A DNA stretch of 8,125 bases. It comes from JBDKTK01 sp039680225. Its GTDB lineage: Bacteria; Desulfobacterota; Syntrophia; Syntrophales; UBA4778. Both the position numbers and the translations under genes were made by a program. The first letter of the stretch is position 1. Each line of letters begins with the position of its first letter. The DNA lies in the NCBI GenBank assembly GCA_039680225.1, contig JBDKTK010000208.1, forward strand, positions 1 to 8,125. The letters are read 5' to 3'. The notes under the pieces are model-generated. The model was given only the letters and a program-made list of their open reading frames with translations, was not told where the DNA came from and made no database searches. Positions 1 to 7,173 of the stretch are shown here, piece after piece.

Positions 1-13
1 GAGATTTCCAGAA

Positions 14-1525
14 TTATTTCCCGTTCTGGTACGGATCCCAATCGAATCCCCACATATCACTGTTGAACGGCAGTTTGTAATTTCTTCTTTCTTCGTAATC
101 AGGATACCTTCTGGTTTTTCCTTCAACCGGCATCATGCTGACCGGGAACTTCGGTGCGAGCAGGCCGTTCTTGTGCGCCTCTTTCTCCAGCCATTCGCGG
201 TCATCCGGATGGGCTATGGAGATCAGGGCGGCCGCCCTCTCGTATGTTCCAAGTCCTCTGAGATTCACCATTCCGTACTCGGTGCAGATGTACTGCGAGA
301 ACTGCGCCGGCACGTCGACAGTCGAGCCTTCCGGCAGGAAGGGGACTATTCTCGATGTCCCGTGCTTGCTTCTCGCTGTCAGGGATGCAACACCCCTGCC
401 GCCCTTTGACTGGGAGCAGAATGTCACAAACTGGAAGTACCCGCCTGAACTGGAGATCGGGCGTTTCTCATAGAAGCCCGAGCACTGCTGTCCCAGCAGG
501 TCGACTGCGACGCAGTTGTCGATCGCGATCATGTTGTCCAGCCGGGTCAGGTTGTTAAAGTTATTGGTGTAATTGATGTCGTAGACAGCCAGGTTCTGGT
601 TGCGGTGGATGGTATCATAGTACCATTTCACGTCGACCGGGAACGCGAATGTCCAGACGCTCTTGCCCCTGTCGGCGGGAAGCGATTTGAATTTGTTTGT
701 GACCTGTCCCGACTCAATCATCTTGATGAGACCGAAATTGAGCATCTCGGTGTGGATGCCCAGGTCCTTGAATCCCGCATCCGCCATAGCGCTTACGCAC
801 GCTGAGGGGAGAGAACCGATACCGAGCTGGATGATATCCCTGTCCCTCATGATCCGCATGATATGCTTGGCGATCGCTTCCTCTTCGGGTTTAGCCTTGA
901 TGGCCTTCTCATTGATCTGGGGCCATTTATATTTCTCGACGTCAACCTCGACCCAGTAATCGATATCATCAATATTGATCGTATTGAACCGTCCGCCTTC
1001 AGCCCAGGGATAATCGGAGCGGACTTCGATTACCTGTTTCTTGGATGTCTGGCGGAAGATGTTGCAGTTGTTTGTACCGTAGGAGAAATTGGCGAACCCG
1101 TGCTCATCGAAAGGTGTCGCCGCGTTCCACCACCAGTCAATGCCACGTTTCTCCTTGACGGCGTTAACGAACCTGTAATGATGGAAGTTCATTCCAAGCG
1201 CCCATCCCCAGTGCGCCCAGTCGGTCACGCCGTTGGTATCGCGGGCCTTCCGGTTCCAGGGGAAGAAGAAGAATTCATGGAAACAATGATATTCCTGTTT
1301 GGGGTCTACCGCTTGAAATTCCGGATGGGGGAAAAATTCGGCATAGTTCCAGAGTTCTATGTCCTTCAGGTTGGGGCCTATCCTCTTGCCAAGTTCTTTC
1401 ATACATTCGGTTGCGTCGCCACCGACGCTGCCTGGAACAATCCAGTCGCCGGACTTCACCATATCAAGGATCTGCTGTGGTGTTCGTTTCTTGTCGCGAA
1501 TCTTTTGCTGTACGGGTGTGGTCAT
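14..1525 (-). CDS. Acetyl-CoA hydrolase/transferase family (class I CoA-transferase), acyl substrate unknown
   Basis: This protein of 503 residues should move CoA between carboxylic acids, or hydrolyse an acyl-CoA, in the cytoplasm through a glutamyl-CoA intermediate. It resembles the 4-hydroxybutyrate and butyryl-CoA:acetate CoA-transferases. Family motifs visible are GIGSLP (235-240), GIHTEM (256-261, with E260 the likely catalytic glutamate), DLLGQ (342-346), SRIVPFL (391-397), TEYGMVNLRG (415-424) and IAHPDDREWLEKEA (437-450). The start is secure: AAGGAGGG lies 5 bases before the ATG. Several things are odd. The N-terminal domain is very rich in Trp, Phe and Tyr (residues 58-135, including FFFFPW and WWWN). 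The usual glycine loop reads SSGGYFQF, and the residue after HTEML that is normally Asp-Gly reads NFG. There is also a C-terminal tail of about 45 residues rich in Tyr, Trp and Arg. Family membership is confident; the substrate is not determinable here. It stands alone, divergent from smc. Confidence 0.9.
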   Translation of the reverse strand: MTTPVQQKIRDKKRTPQQILDMVKSGDWIVPGSVGGDATECMKELGKRIGPNLKDIELWNYAEFFPHPEFQAVDPKQEYHCFHEFFFFPWNRKARDTNGVTDWAHWGWALGMNFHHYRFVNAVKEKRGIDWWWNAATPFDEHGFANFSYGTNNCNIFRQTSKKQVIEVRSDYPWAEGGRFNTINIDDIDYWVEVDVEKYKWPQINEKAIKAKPEEEAIAKHIMRIMRDRDIIQLGIGSLPSACVSAMADAGFKDLGIHTEMLNFGLIKMIESGQVTNKFKSLPADRGKSVWTFAFPVDVKWYYDTIHRNQNLAVYDINYTNNFNNLTRLDNMIAIDNCVAVDLLGQQCSGFYEKRPISSSGGYFQFVTFCSQSKGGRGVASLTARSKHGTSRIVPFLPEGSTVDVPAQFSQYICTEYGMVNLRGLGTYERAAALISIAHPDDREWLEKEAHKNGLLAPKFPVSMMPVEGKTRRYPDYEERRNYKLPFNSDMWGFDWDPYQNGK

Positions 1526-1530
1526 TCTTT

Positions 1531-1538
1531 CCCTCCTT
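1531..1538 (-). promoter_or_regulatory. Strong ribosome binding site of the CoA-transferase gene
   Basis: On the minus strand the sequence reads AAGGAGGG followed by five bases (AAAGA) and then ATG. This is a near-perfect Shine-Dalgarno sequence at good spacing. It fixes the start codon at 1525 and suggests efficient translation. The smc gene on the other side of the gap has no comparable site. Confidence 0.85.
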
Positions 1539-1748
1539 AGATGCTTGAATTAGCTTAACCTTACCTCAAACGCAAACAATCCTGACACTCAAGTTTTAAA
1601 TAGCTTTTATTCCGAAATAATCCCCCCTTTCTTTTTGAACTCACTGCGAAAATAGATAATATGACGGGAAAAATTTGCAAAAAGACTAAAATTCTTTAAT
1701 CCAAAAAGTCCAGGAAAGTCAAGGGAAAACTAAGTAGATGCTTATTGA

Positions 1749-1767
1749 TTGCTTTGCGGCAAGGCAA
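1749..1767. repeat. Imperfect 19-bp inverted repeat TTGC-TTGC / GCAA-GCAA
   Basis: The sequence TTGCTTTGCGGCAAGGCAA is a dyad centred on G1758. Eight of nine arm positions are complementary in DNA, and the ninth (T1753/G1763) would be a G-U pair in RNA. As RNA it could form an 8-bp stem with a 3-base loop. No U-tract follows on either strand, so it is not a typical intrinsic terminator. A protein-binding operator is the better guess. A shorter palindrome with the same TTGCAA core (TTTGCAAA) occurs at 1674-1681. Confidence 0.45.
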
Positions 1768-1806
1768 ATTCCCCCCTGAAAATTTTTCTTTCATCTTTTT
1801 CTGAAA

Positions 1807-1852
1807 CACAATATATTGTGGTCACTAATCACTTAAACCACATTTTATTGTA
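1807..1852. promoter_or_regulatory. Paired palindromic operator-like sites upstream of smc
   Basis: CACAATATATTGTG (1807-1820) is a perfect 14-bp palindrome. A second element, CACATTTTATTGTA (1839-1852), matches it at 11 of 14 positions. It begins exactly 32 bp later, about three helical turns, so both would face the same side of the DNA. The first element contains TATATT, a possible -10 box reading toward smc. The arrangement is what cooperative binding by a dimeric regulator would need. No regulator gene is in the window and I do not recognise the site, so its role and its target gene are inference. Confidence 0.4.
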
Positions 1853-1926
1853 TTTTCCCTTTACAAAGGCAAGTTCTTCTGTTACTTAGCCATGCAAGAA
1901 TACGATGACTTAAAAGCTGAACTGAA

Positions 1927-4900
1927 ATGAAGCTCAAACGCCTTGAAATCCTTGGTTTTAAATCGTTCATGGAAAAGGTTTCCCTGGATTTTTCCGACGG
2001 GATCAGCGCCATAGTGGGGCCGAACGGATGCGGGAAAAGCAACATCGTGGACGCGATCCGCTGGGTCATGGGAGAACAGAACGCCAGGCTGCTCCGCGGC
2101 AAGAAAATGGAAGACGTCATTTTCAACGGCAGCGAGCATGCGGCCCCCGTAAACATGTCGGAAGTATCGCTTGTCATGGTGAACGACGGAACGGGATTTC
2201 CCGGCAGCTATTCGGAATGCCACGAGGTCAATATCACCCGGCGCGTTTTCCGCGAAGGCGAGAGCGAATACCTCATCAATGGCGTGCCCTGCCGCCTTCT
2301 TGATGTGAGGGAATTCTTCATGGATACCGGGATAGGCTCGCGCGCCTATTCCCTCATTGAGCAAAACAGCGTTTCCGGGATGGTCGAGGCCAAACCCGAA
2401 GACCGCCGCAGGTACATCGAAGAGGCGGCCGGCATAGTCAAATACAAAAGCCGCAAGGAAGCGGCCATCCGCAAAATGGAGTCGACCCGGGAGAACCTCA
2501 CCCGCCTGAACGATATCTTCCGCGAGGTGAAGACCCAGCTCAATTCCACCTCGAGACAGGCCAAAAGGGCGGAAAAATACAAAAACCTTAAGCAGGAATT
2601 GAAAGAGGCCGAGATTTCCCTTGCCCTGCAGAGTTACTCGGGCCTGCTGTTGCAGGAAAATGAACTTAAAAAGACACGGGACGAACTGCTCGCCAGGGGC
2701 GACACCCTGCGCGCCGAACTTGAAAACCGCCAGTCGAATCTGGATGAGCTCAAAGTCGATCTGCTCGCCGGCAACAACCGCATTTCCTCGCTCCAGGACG
2801 AGATTTATAAAATAAAAAGCGACATATCAGCCCGGGAGCAGCAGATAGAATTCTCCCGCGTAAGGCTCGCACAGCTTGCCCAGCAAAAGGAAAGGCTGAC
2901 GGCCGAACTGAAGGCCATCCGGGAACAGCGCAAGTCAATCCAGGAAGAGATCACCACCCTGAAGTTCTCTCTCGACAATTCCGAAGGCGATACCGCCGGA
3001 ATCCGGGACAACATCTCCCGGCTGCAGTCGCAGGCCGACCAGTTGAAGGCGGCGGAAACCGATATTTACCGCGAATATGAGGACAAGAAAGTAAAGCATG
3101 TCGACATCCTCACAGAAAATGCCCGCATCAGGAATGCTTTATCATCCATCCTGAAATCAATCGAAGACCTGCGGAAAAGGTCCGAAAAGGACACCCGCGA
3201 ACTCGACGAGATCAGGAAGAGCATTGAAGCGAGCAGGAGGAATTCCGCCCTGGCCGGGGAATCCCTGCAGCAGGACGGCGAAAAGCTCAACGAGCTCGTC
3301 TCGCTTGAAGAGGCCCTTGTAGACAGGACAGGCGAGCTTGACGATCTATTCCACGAGCTGGGGGAAAAAGTCCAGGAGTGCCGGGAAGACATGGGACGCA
3401 AGTCGTCACGACTGCTTTCCCTGAGGGAATTCCAGGAAGAATTCCTCTGGTGCCAGGAAGGGACCCGCTCGATCATGAAATCGTACCGGGAGCGCGGCTT
3501 CACCTGCGAGGGACTCTACGGCCTTGTCGCCGATCATATTGAAGTCCCCTCGCATTGTGAAACAGCGGTGGAAGCCGTACTCGGCGAAAAGCTCCAGTAT
3601 GTAATAACCAAGAGCCAGGAAGACGGGATCCGCGCCATTGATTTCCTCAAGAGCAAATCGAACGGCCGCGGCAGTTTCATTCCGCTCGAAGTCAGGACGA
3701 ACGGCTCGGGCAAGGGGACATTGCCCGAGGGCGCGGAACGCATCCTCGACCTGATAAGCATAAAAGACAATTTCGAAGGCATTGCCGAATGCCTGCTCGG
3801 AGATGTCTATCTCATCCCCGACCTCCACAGCGCGGTCGGCCTCTGGAGGCGCAACGGCTTCCAGGGGACGCTCGTCACGCCGGAAGGCGACATCGTCAAC
3901 CCGCACGGCATCCTCACCGGCGGCAAGGGCGGCAACGGCGATGCGGGCCTCCTGAAAAACAAGAGGGACATAGCCGGGCTCGAACAGGAAATAGCCGGCC
4001 TCACCGGCGAACTCAACGCCACAAACGACCAGCGGGAAGAGACCAAGCTGGAAATCGCCGAAAGCGAACAGCGGCTCAAGGAACTGCGATCTTCCGTGCG
4101 CGAGCTGGAGCTCAAGATTAGCAGCGGGAAGAAAGACCTGGAGCGCTTTGAAAACGAGATGAAGTGGCTCGGCCAGCGCGAGAGCGTCCTCGCCTTCAGC
4201 CGCGAAAACCTCGAAAAAGAAGAGACCGAATCCAATCTCAAAATCACAGAGTTGAAAGAAAAGCTCTCAGGACTCGAAATATCCGAGCAGCAGACGGGCT
4301 CTGAAATATCCGAAGGCCGCGTGAAATGGGAATCGATCCGCCGGGAACTCGAGGAAACTGAGCGCCAGTTGACCGAACAGAAGGTCCTGCTCGCCTCGGT
4401 CGAGGAGAAACGGGAGTCGGCAAACCAGTCAATCATGCGGCTCGAGTCAGCCCTGGCCCAGGCAGCCCGCGAAATAGAATCGAGAGAGGATGAAATAGCG
4501 AAAGGCGAATCCCTCTCCGACGAAATATCGGAAAAGTCAAAAGCAGACCAGGAACAGATCCACGGTACCTATTCCCAGTGCGCCCTGCTGGAATCCGAGC
4601 TCGAAAAGCACAGGGAAGACCAGAAGCTCAAAGAGGAAGGCCTTTCCGGGAGAGAGCAGGAAATCCAGGGGATCAGGAAATCCCTTGAGCAGCTCAATTC
4701 AGACTCCAACGAAAAGGAATTGAACATCAGGGAAACCGGATACCGGATCAACGCCCTGCAAACCACAGTCTCCGAGCGGTATTCAGAAAATATTCAGGAA
4801 CTGGCATCCGGGTTCCAGGGTCTTTCCGAAGAGCAGGCCCGTGAAAAGGAAGAAACGCTGGAAAGGCTCCGCAGGACGGTAGAGGAATTCGGGGAGGTCA

Positions 4901-5481
4901 ACCTCCTCGCCCTGAGCGAATACGAGCAGCAGAAGGAAAGGCATGACTTCCTTTCCACCCAGATAACGGACCTGAACGCTTCGCTCGACGCCCTCCAGAG
5001 GACCATCGCACGGATCAACAGGGTGTCGCGCCAGAGGTTTGCGGAGACGTTTGAGGCCGTGAACGCCTGCTTCAAGGAGGTCTTCCCGCAGATGTTCCCC
5101 GGCGGCAAAGGCGAGCTGCGCCTCACGGATGAATCCGATATGCTGGAAACCGGGGTGGATATCCACCTGCAGATCCCCGGCAAGCGGGCTCAGAATGTAA
5201 CACTGCTCTCCGGCGGCGAAAAGTCCATGGCGGCCGTCGCCCTTATCTTCTCGATCCTGCTGTACAGGCCGACCCCGTTCTCGATCCTGGACGAGGTTGA
5301 CGCGGACCTGGACGACGCCAATGTCAACCTGTTCAACAACATGCTCAAGAACATTGCGAACCACTCACAGATAGTCCTGATCACCCATAACAAGACCACC
5401 ATGGAAGTCGCGAACAACCTGTTCGGCGTCACCATGGAAAAGCAGGGCATATCCAAGCTGGTCTCGGTCACAATCAACTGA
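1927..5481 (+). CDS. smc: Chromosome partition/condensation protein SMC
   Basis: SMC is the ATPase of the bacterial condensin, acting on the nucleoid with ScpA and ScpB (not in this window) to compact and separate sister chromosomes. This one has 1184 residues, the normal length. The N-terminal head begins with the typical MKLKRLEILGFKSF, has Walker A GPNGCGKSN (31-39) and a Q-loop YSLIEQN with Q146, followed by EEAAGIVKYK. A long charged coiled coil leads to the hinge (about 525-670, ending GILTGGKGG), and a second coil runs to about 1040. The C-terminal head carries the ABC signature LLSGGEK (1093-1099), Walker B FSILDEVDA (1118-1126) with catalytic E1123, and switch histidine H1154. All ATPase residues are present, so it should be active. 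The position normally Pro or Ala in the D-loop is Asp (EVDADLDD). A stop codon (1918-1920) just upstream makes ATG 1927 the first possible start, but no clear Shine-Dalgarno sequence precedes it. Confidence 0.98.
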   Translation: MKLKRLEILGFKSFMEKVSLDFSDGISAIVGPNGCGKSNIVDAIRWVMGEQNARLLRGKKMEDVIFNGSEHAAPVNMSEVSLVMVNDGTGFPGSYSECHEVNITRRVFREGESEYLINGVPCRLLDVREFFMDTGIGSRAYSLIEQNSVSGMVEAKPEDRRRYIEEAAGIVKYKSRKEAAIRKMESTRENLTRLNDIFREVKTQLNSTSRQAKRAEKYKNLKQELKEAEISLALQSYSGLLLQENELKKTRDELLARGDTLRAELENRQSNLDELKVDLLAGNNRISSLQDEIYKIKSDISAREQQIEFSRVRLAQLAQQKERLTAELKAIREQRKSIQEEITTLKFSLDNSEGDTAGIRDNISRLQSQADQLKAAETDIYREYEDKKVKHVDILTENARIRNALSSILKSIEDLRKRSEKDTRELDEIRKSIEASRRNSALAGESLQQDGEKLNELVSLEEALVDRTGELDDLFHELGEKVQECREDMGRKSSRLLSLREFQEEFLWCQEGTRSIMKSYRERGFTCEGLYGLVADHIEVPSHCETAVEAVLGEKLQYVITKSQEDGIRAIDFLKSKSNGRGSFIPLEVRTNGSGKGTLPEGAERILDLISIKDNFEGIAECLLGDVYLIPDLHSAVGLWRRNGFQGTLVTPEGDIVNPHGILTGGKGGNGDAGLLKNKRDIAGLEQEIAGLTGELNATNDQREETKLEIAESEQRLKELRSSVRELELKISSGKKDLERFENEMKWLGQRESVLAFSRENLEKEETESNLKITELKEKLSGLEISEQQTGSEISEGRVKWESIRRELEETERQLTEQKVLLASVEEKRESANQSIMRLESALAQAAREIESREDEIAKGESLSDEISEKSKADQEQIHGTYSQCALLESELEKHREDQKLKEEGLSGREQEIQGIRKSLEQLNSDSNEKELNIRETGYRINALQTTVSERYSENIQELASGFQGLSEEQAREKEETLERLRRTVEEFGEVNLLALSEYEQQKERHDFLSTQITDLNASLDALQRTIARINRVSRQRFAETFEAVNACFKEVFPQMFPGGKGELRLTDESDMLETGVDIHLQIPGKRAQNVTLLSGGEKSMAAVALIFSILLYRPTPFSILDEVDADLDDANVNLFNNMLKNIANHSQIVLITHNKTTMEVANNLFGVTMEKQGISKLVSVTIN

Positions 5482-5504
5482 ATATCCTTTTGATTCCTTC
5501 CAAA

Positions 5505-5533
5505 TTGACCCCAAAAATGCTAAACTATTTGAT
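5505..5533 (+). promoter_or_regulatory. Candidate sigma-70-type promoter for ftsY
   Basis: TTGACC (5505-5510, five of six matches to the -35 consensus) is followed after 17 bases by TTTGAT (5528-5533, four of six to the -10 consensus). The pair lies in the 106-bp AT-rich gap between smc and ftsY, so ftsY and its downstream partners may be transcribed separately from smc. No terminator hairpin follows smc, so readthrough from smc is also possible. The call rests on eye matching alone. Confidence 0.4.
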
Positions 5534-5546
5534 CTGTTACAAACAG
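5534..5546. repeat. Small inverted repeat CTGTT-ACA-AACAG before ftsY
   Basis: A 5-bp dyad with a 3-base centre lies directly after the candidate -10 box, where transcription of ftsY would begin. It could be a small operator or a hairpin at the 5' end of the transcript. Being short, it could also be chance in AT-rich sequence. Confidence 0.25.
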
Positions 5547-5587
5547 CAATAAATTCATAAACTTATATTACAGACAGGATAAGAAAC

Positions 5588-6529
5588 ATGTTCGGCAACA
5601 AGGAAGGCGGCGGCTTTTTCGACCGGCTCAAAAAAGGCCTCTCAAAAACCAGGGAAAGCCTGACCCGCAATTTCGATCAAATCATCTTCGGCGAAAAGAA
5701 AATCGACCAGAACCTGTTCGACGAGCTGGAGGAGACTTTCATTTCCGCGGATTTCGGCCCCGCATTCACCTATGACCTGATTGAAGAGATGAAAAAAAGG
5801 GTGAAGAGGGACCAACTCGACAAGCCCGAAGTCCTCAAGGGCATACTCAAAGAAAATATAAAAGACATCCTGGCAAGCGCCGAAAACAATACCCCGGCAA
5901 AAGATTCAGGCGACAGGAAGCTGTACACGATCATGGTAGTCGGCGTCAACGGCACGGGGAAAACGACGACCATCGGGAAGCTCGCCAACAACTTCAAGGC
6001 CCGCGGCATCCCGGTAGCGATGGCGGCCGCAGACACCTTCCGCGCCGCAGCCATTGAACAGCTCGAGGTCTGGAGCAAGCGGGTCGGCTCGCCCCTGTTC
6101 AAGCAGCAAATGGGTTCCGACCCCTCGGCCGTGGTTTTTGACGCCGTCAAGGCCGCCCCGGCCCAGGGCGCGAAAGTCCTGATAATCGACACGGCGGGCC
6201 GCCTCCACACCAAGGTGAACCTGATGGAGGAGCTCAAAAAGATGAAGCGCATCATGGGCAGGGAGCTGCCCGGCGCGCCGGACGAAATACTTCTGGTGCT
6301 CGACGCCACGACCGGCCAGAATGCACTCAGCCAGGCCAAGATGTTCAAAGACGAGATCGGGGTGACCGGCATAGTCCTGACCAAGCTCGACGGCACGGCC
6401 AAGGGCGGCATCCTGATAAGGATAGCAAAAGAGCTGCAGATACCGATCCAGTACATCGGGATCGGCGAAAAGATAGACGACCTGAGATCATTTAACAGGG
6501 AAGAGTTTGTAAACGCGCTTTTTGAATAA
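5588..6529 (+). CDS. ftsY: Signal recognition particle receptor FtsY (SRP GTPase)
   Basis: FtsY receives ribosome-nascent-chain-SRP complexes at the cytoplasmic membrane and, through paired GTP hydrolysis with Ffh, hands them to the SecYEG translocon. The protein is 313 residues: an amphipathic basic N-terminal helix (about 10-30, FFDRLKKGLSKTRES) likely to touch the membrane, the NG-domain helical bundle to about 100, then the G domain. GTPase motifs are G1 GVNGTGKTT (119-127), the SRP-GTPase insertion motif DTFRAAAIEQL (149-159), G3 DTAGR (201-205), G4 TKLDG (265-269) and the closing GIGEKIDDL (291-299). The long acidic A domain of E. coli FtsY is absent, as in many bacteria. AGGA (5576-5579) lies eight bases before the ATG and supports this start. 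The next gene begins one base after the stop codon. Being downstream of smc is a common bacterial arrangement. Confidence 0.98.
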   Translation: MFGNKEGGGFFDRLKKGLSKTRESLTRNFDQIIFGEKKIDQNLFDELEETFISADFGPAFTYDLIEEMKKRVKRDQLDKPEVLKGILKENIKDILASAENNTPAKDSGDRKLYTIMVVGVNGTGKTTTIGKLANNFKARGIPVAMAAADTFRAAAIEQLEVWSKRVGSPLFKQQMGSDPSAVVFDAVKAAPAQGAKVLIIDTAGRLHTKVNLMEELKKMKRIMGRELPGAPDEILLVLDATTGQNALSQAKMFKDEIGVTGIVLTKLDGTAKGGILIRIAKELQIPIQYIGIGEKIDDLRSFNREEFVNALFE

Positions 6530-6530
6530 T

Positions 6531-7172
6531 ATGGCCGGCAAATATTTTGCAATCGGGGACGTTCACGGGTGCATAAGCCTCCTTGAAGCCCTCTGCGACA
6601 AGATAGATTTCGACCGGGAAAAAGACACCCTGGTGTTCATCGGGGATTATATCGACCGGGGCCCGGATTCCCGGGAAGTCGTCGATTTCGTCCTCGACCT
6701 GAAAAAAAAGCTCAACGTCATCTGCCTCAAAGGCAACCACGAGCAGATGCTCCTCACGTACCATCTCTACAATGCCTATAAGGATTTCTATTTGATGAAC
6801 GGGGGGACGAGCACGATCATGTCTTACGGACTGGTCGACTCCGACATCGGCAAAAGGATCGACATCCCGCCGGAGCACCTGGACTTCTTCCGGGGGCTCA
6901 TCCCCTACCATGAAACGGAAGATTATATATTCGTCCACGCCGGCCTCAAACCGGGAATCGCCCTGCACAAGCAGGACCCGACAGACATGATCTGGATCAG
7001 GCATGATTTCATCGATTCGGATTATGATTTCGGGAAAAAAATCATTTTCGGGCACACGCCCCTGCCGAAGCCTTTCCGGGGCGCCGGGAAAATCGGCATC
7101 GACACCGGCGCCGTGTACGGCGGCAAGCTGACCTGCGTGCAGCTGCCCGACGAGATTTTTTACCAGGTCTGA
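6531..7172 (+). CDS. PPP-family metallophosphatase (serine/threonine protein phosphatase or ApaH-like)
   Basis: This 213-residue protein should be a cytoplasmic dimetal phosphoesterase acting on phosphoserine/threonine proteins or on dinucleoside polyphosphates such as Ap4A; sequence alone does not decide between them. The complete PPP signature is present: GDVHG (9-13), GDYIDRG (38-44), GNHE (68-71), the metal-ligand histidine in FVHAG (H136) and IFGHTP (172-177), followed by DTGAVYGGKL (191-200). The size matches the compact bacterial and phage-lambda-type PPP phosphatases rather than the longer ApaH. I chose ATG 6531, one base after the ftsY stop. An in-frame TTG at 6522 lies inside ftsY and would add only three residues. 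No Shine-Dalgarno sequence sits at proper distance, so translation probably depends on ribosomes finishing ftsY. ftcD follows after one base. Confidence 0.9.
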   Translation: MAGKYFAIGDVHGCISLLEALCDKIDFDREKDTLVFIGDYIDRGPDSREVVDFVLDLKKKLNVICLKGNHEQMLLTYHLYNAYKDFYLMNGGTSTIMSYGLVDSDIGKRIDIPPEHLDFFRGLIPYHETEDYIFVHAGLKPGIALHKQDPTDMIWIRHDFIDSDYDFGKKIIFGHTPLPKPFRGAGKIGIDTGAVYGGKLTCVQLPDEIFYQV

Positions 7173-7173
7173 A

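Larger units (their letters stand above)
1526..1926. other. AT-rich divergent intergenic region, no gene
   Basis: These roughly 400 bases separate the divergent CoA-transferase and smc genes and should contain both promoters. The stretch is clearly more AT-rich than the flanking genes and has many A/T runs and two C6 tracts (1622-1627 and 1771-1776). I found no convincing open reading frame, tRNA or terminator. I also could not find a -35/-10 pair good enough to assign either promoter: TATATT (1812-1817) resembles a -10 box but lacks a matching -35. The structure that stands out is a pair of palindromic elements (1807-1852) and an inverted repeat (1749-1767), listed separately. Confidence 0.7.

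Noticed and set aside
863..1540. 225-codon plus-strand open frame opposite the CoA-transferase
   Set aside because: It lies antisense to a gene with clear family motifs and a strong ribosome site. Its translation shows no recognisable domain and it looks like a shadow frame.
1778..1788. GAAAATTTTTC palindrome
   Set aside because: A simple A/T-run dyad expected by chance in such AT-rich DNA, with nothing like a second copy at useful spacing.
3406..3906. 166-codon minus-strand open frame inside smc
   Set aside because: It is antisense to the SMC hinge region, with no ribosome site or family resemblance.
5482..5587. Intrinsic terminator after smc
   Set aside because: No stable GC-rich hairpin followed by a T-run is visible. 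The only dyad (5534-5546) is short and not followed by a T-tract.
6522..6530. TTG as an upstream start for the phosphatase
   Set aside because: It adds only three residues (MNN), overlaps the end of ftsY and has no better ribosome site. ATG 6531 directly precedes the conserved N-terminal strand and GDVHG.
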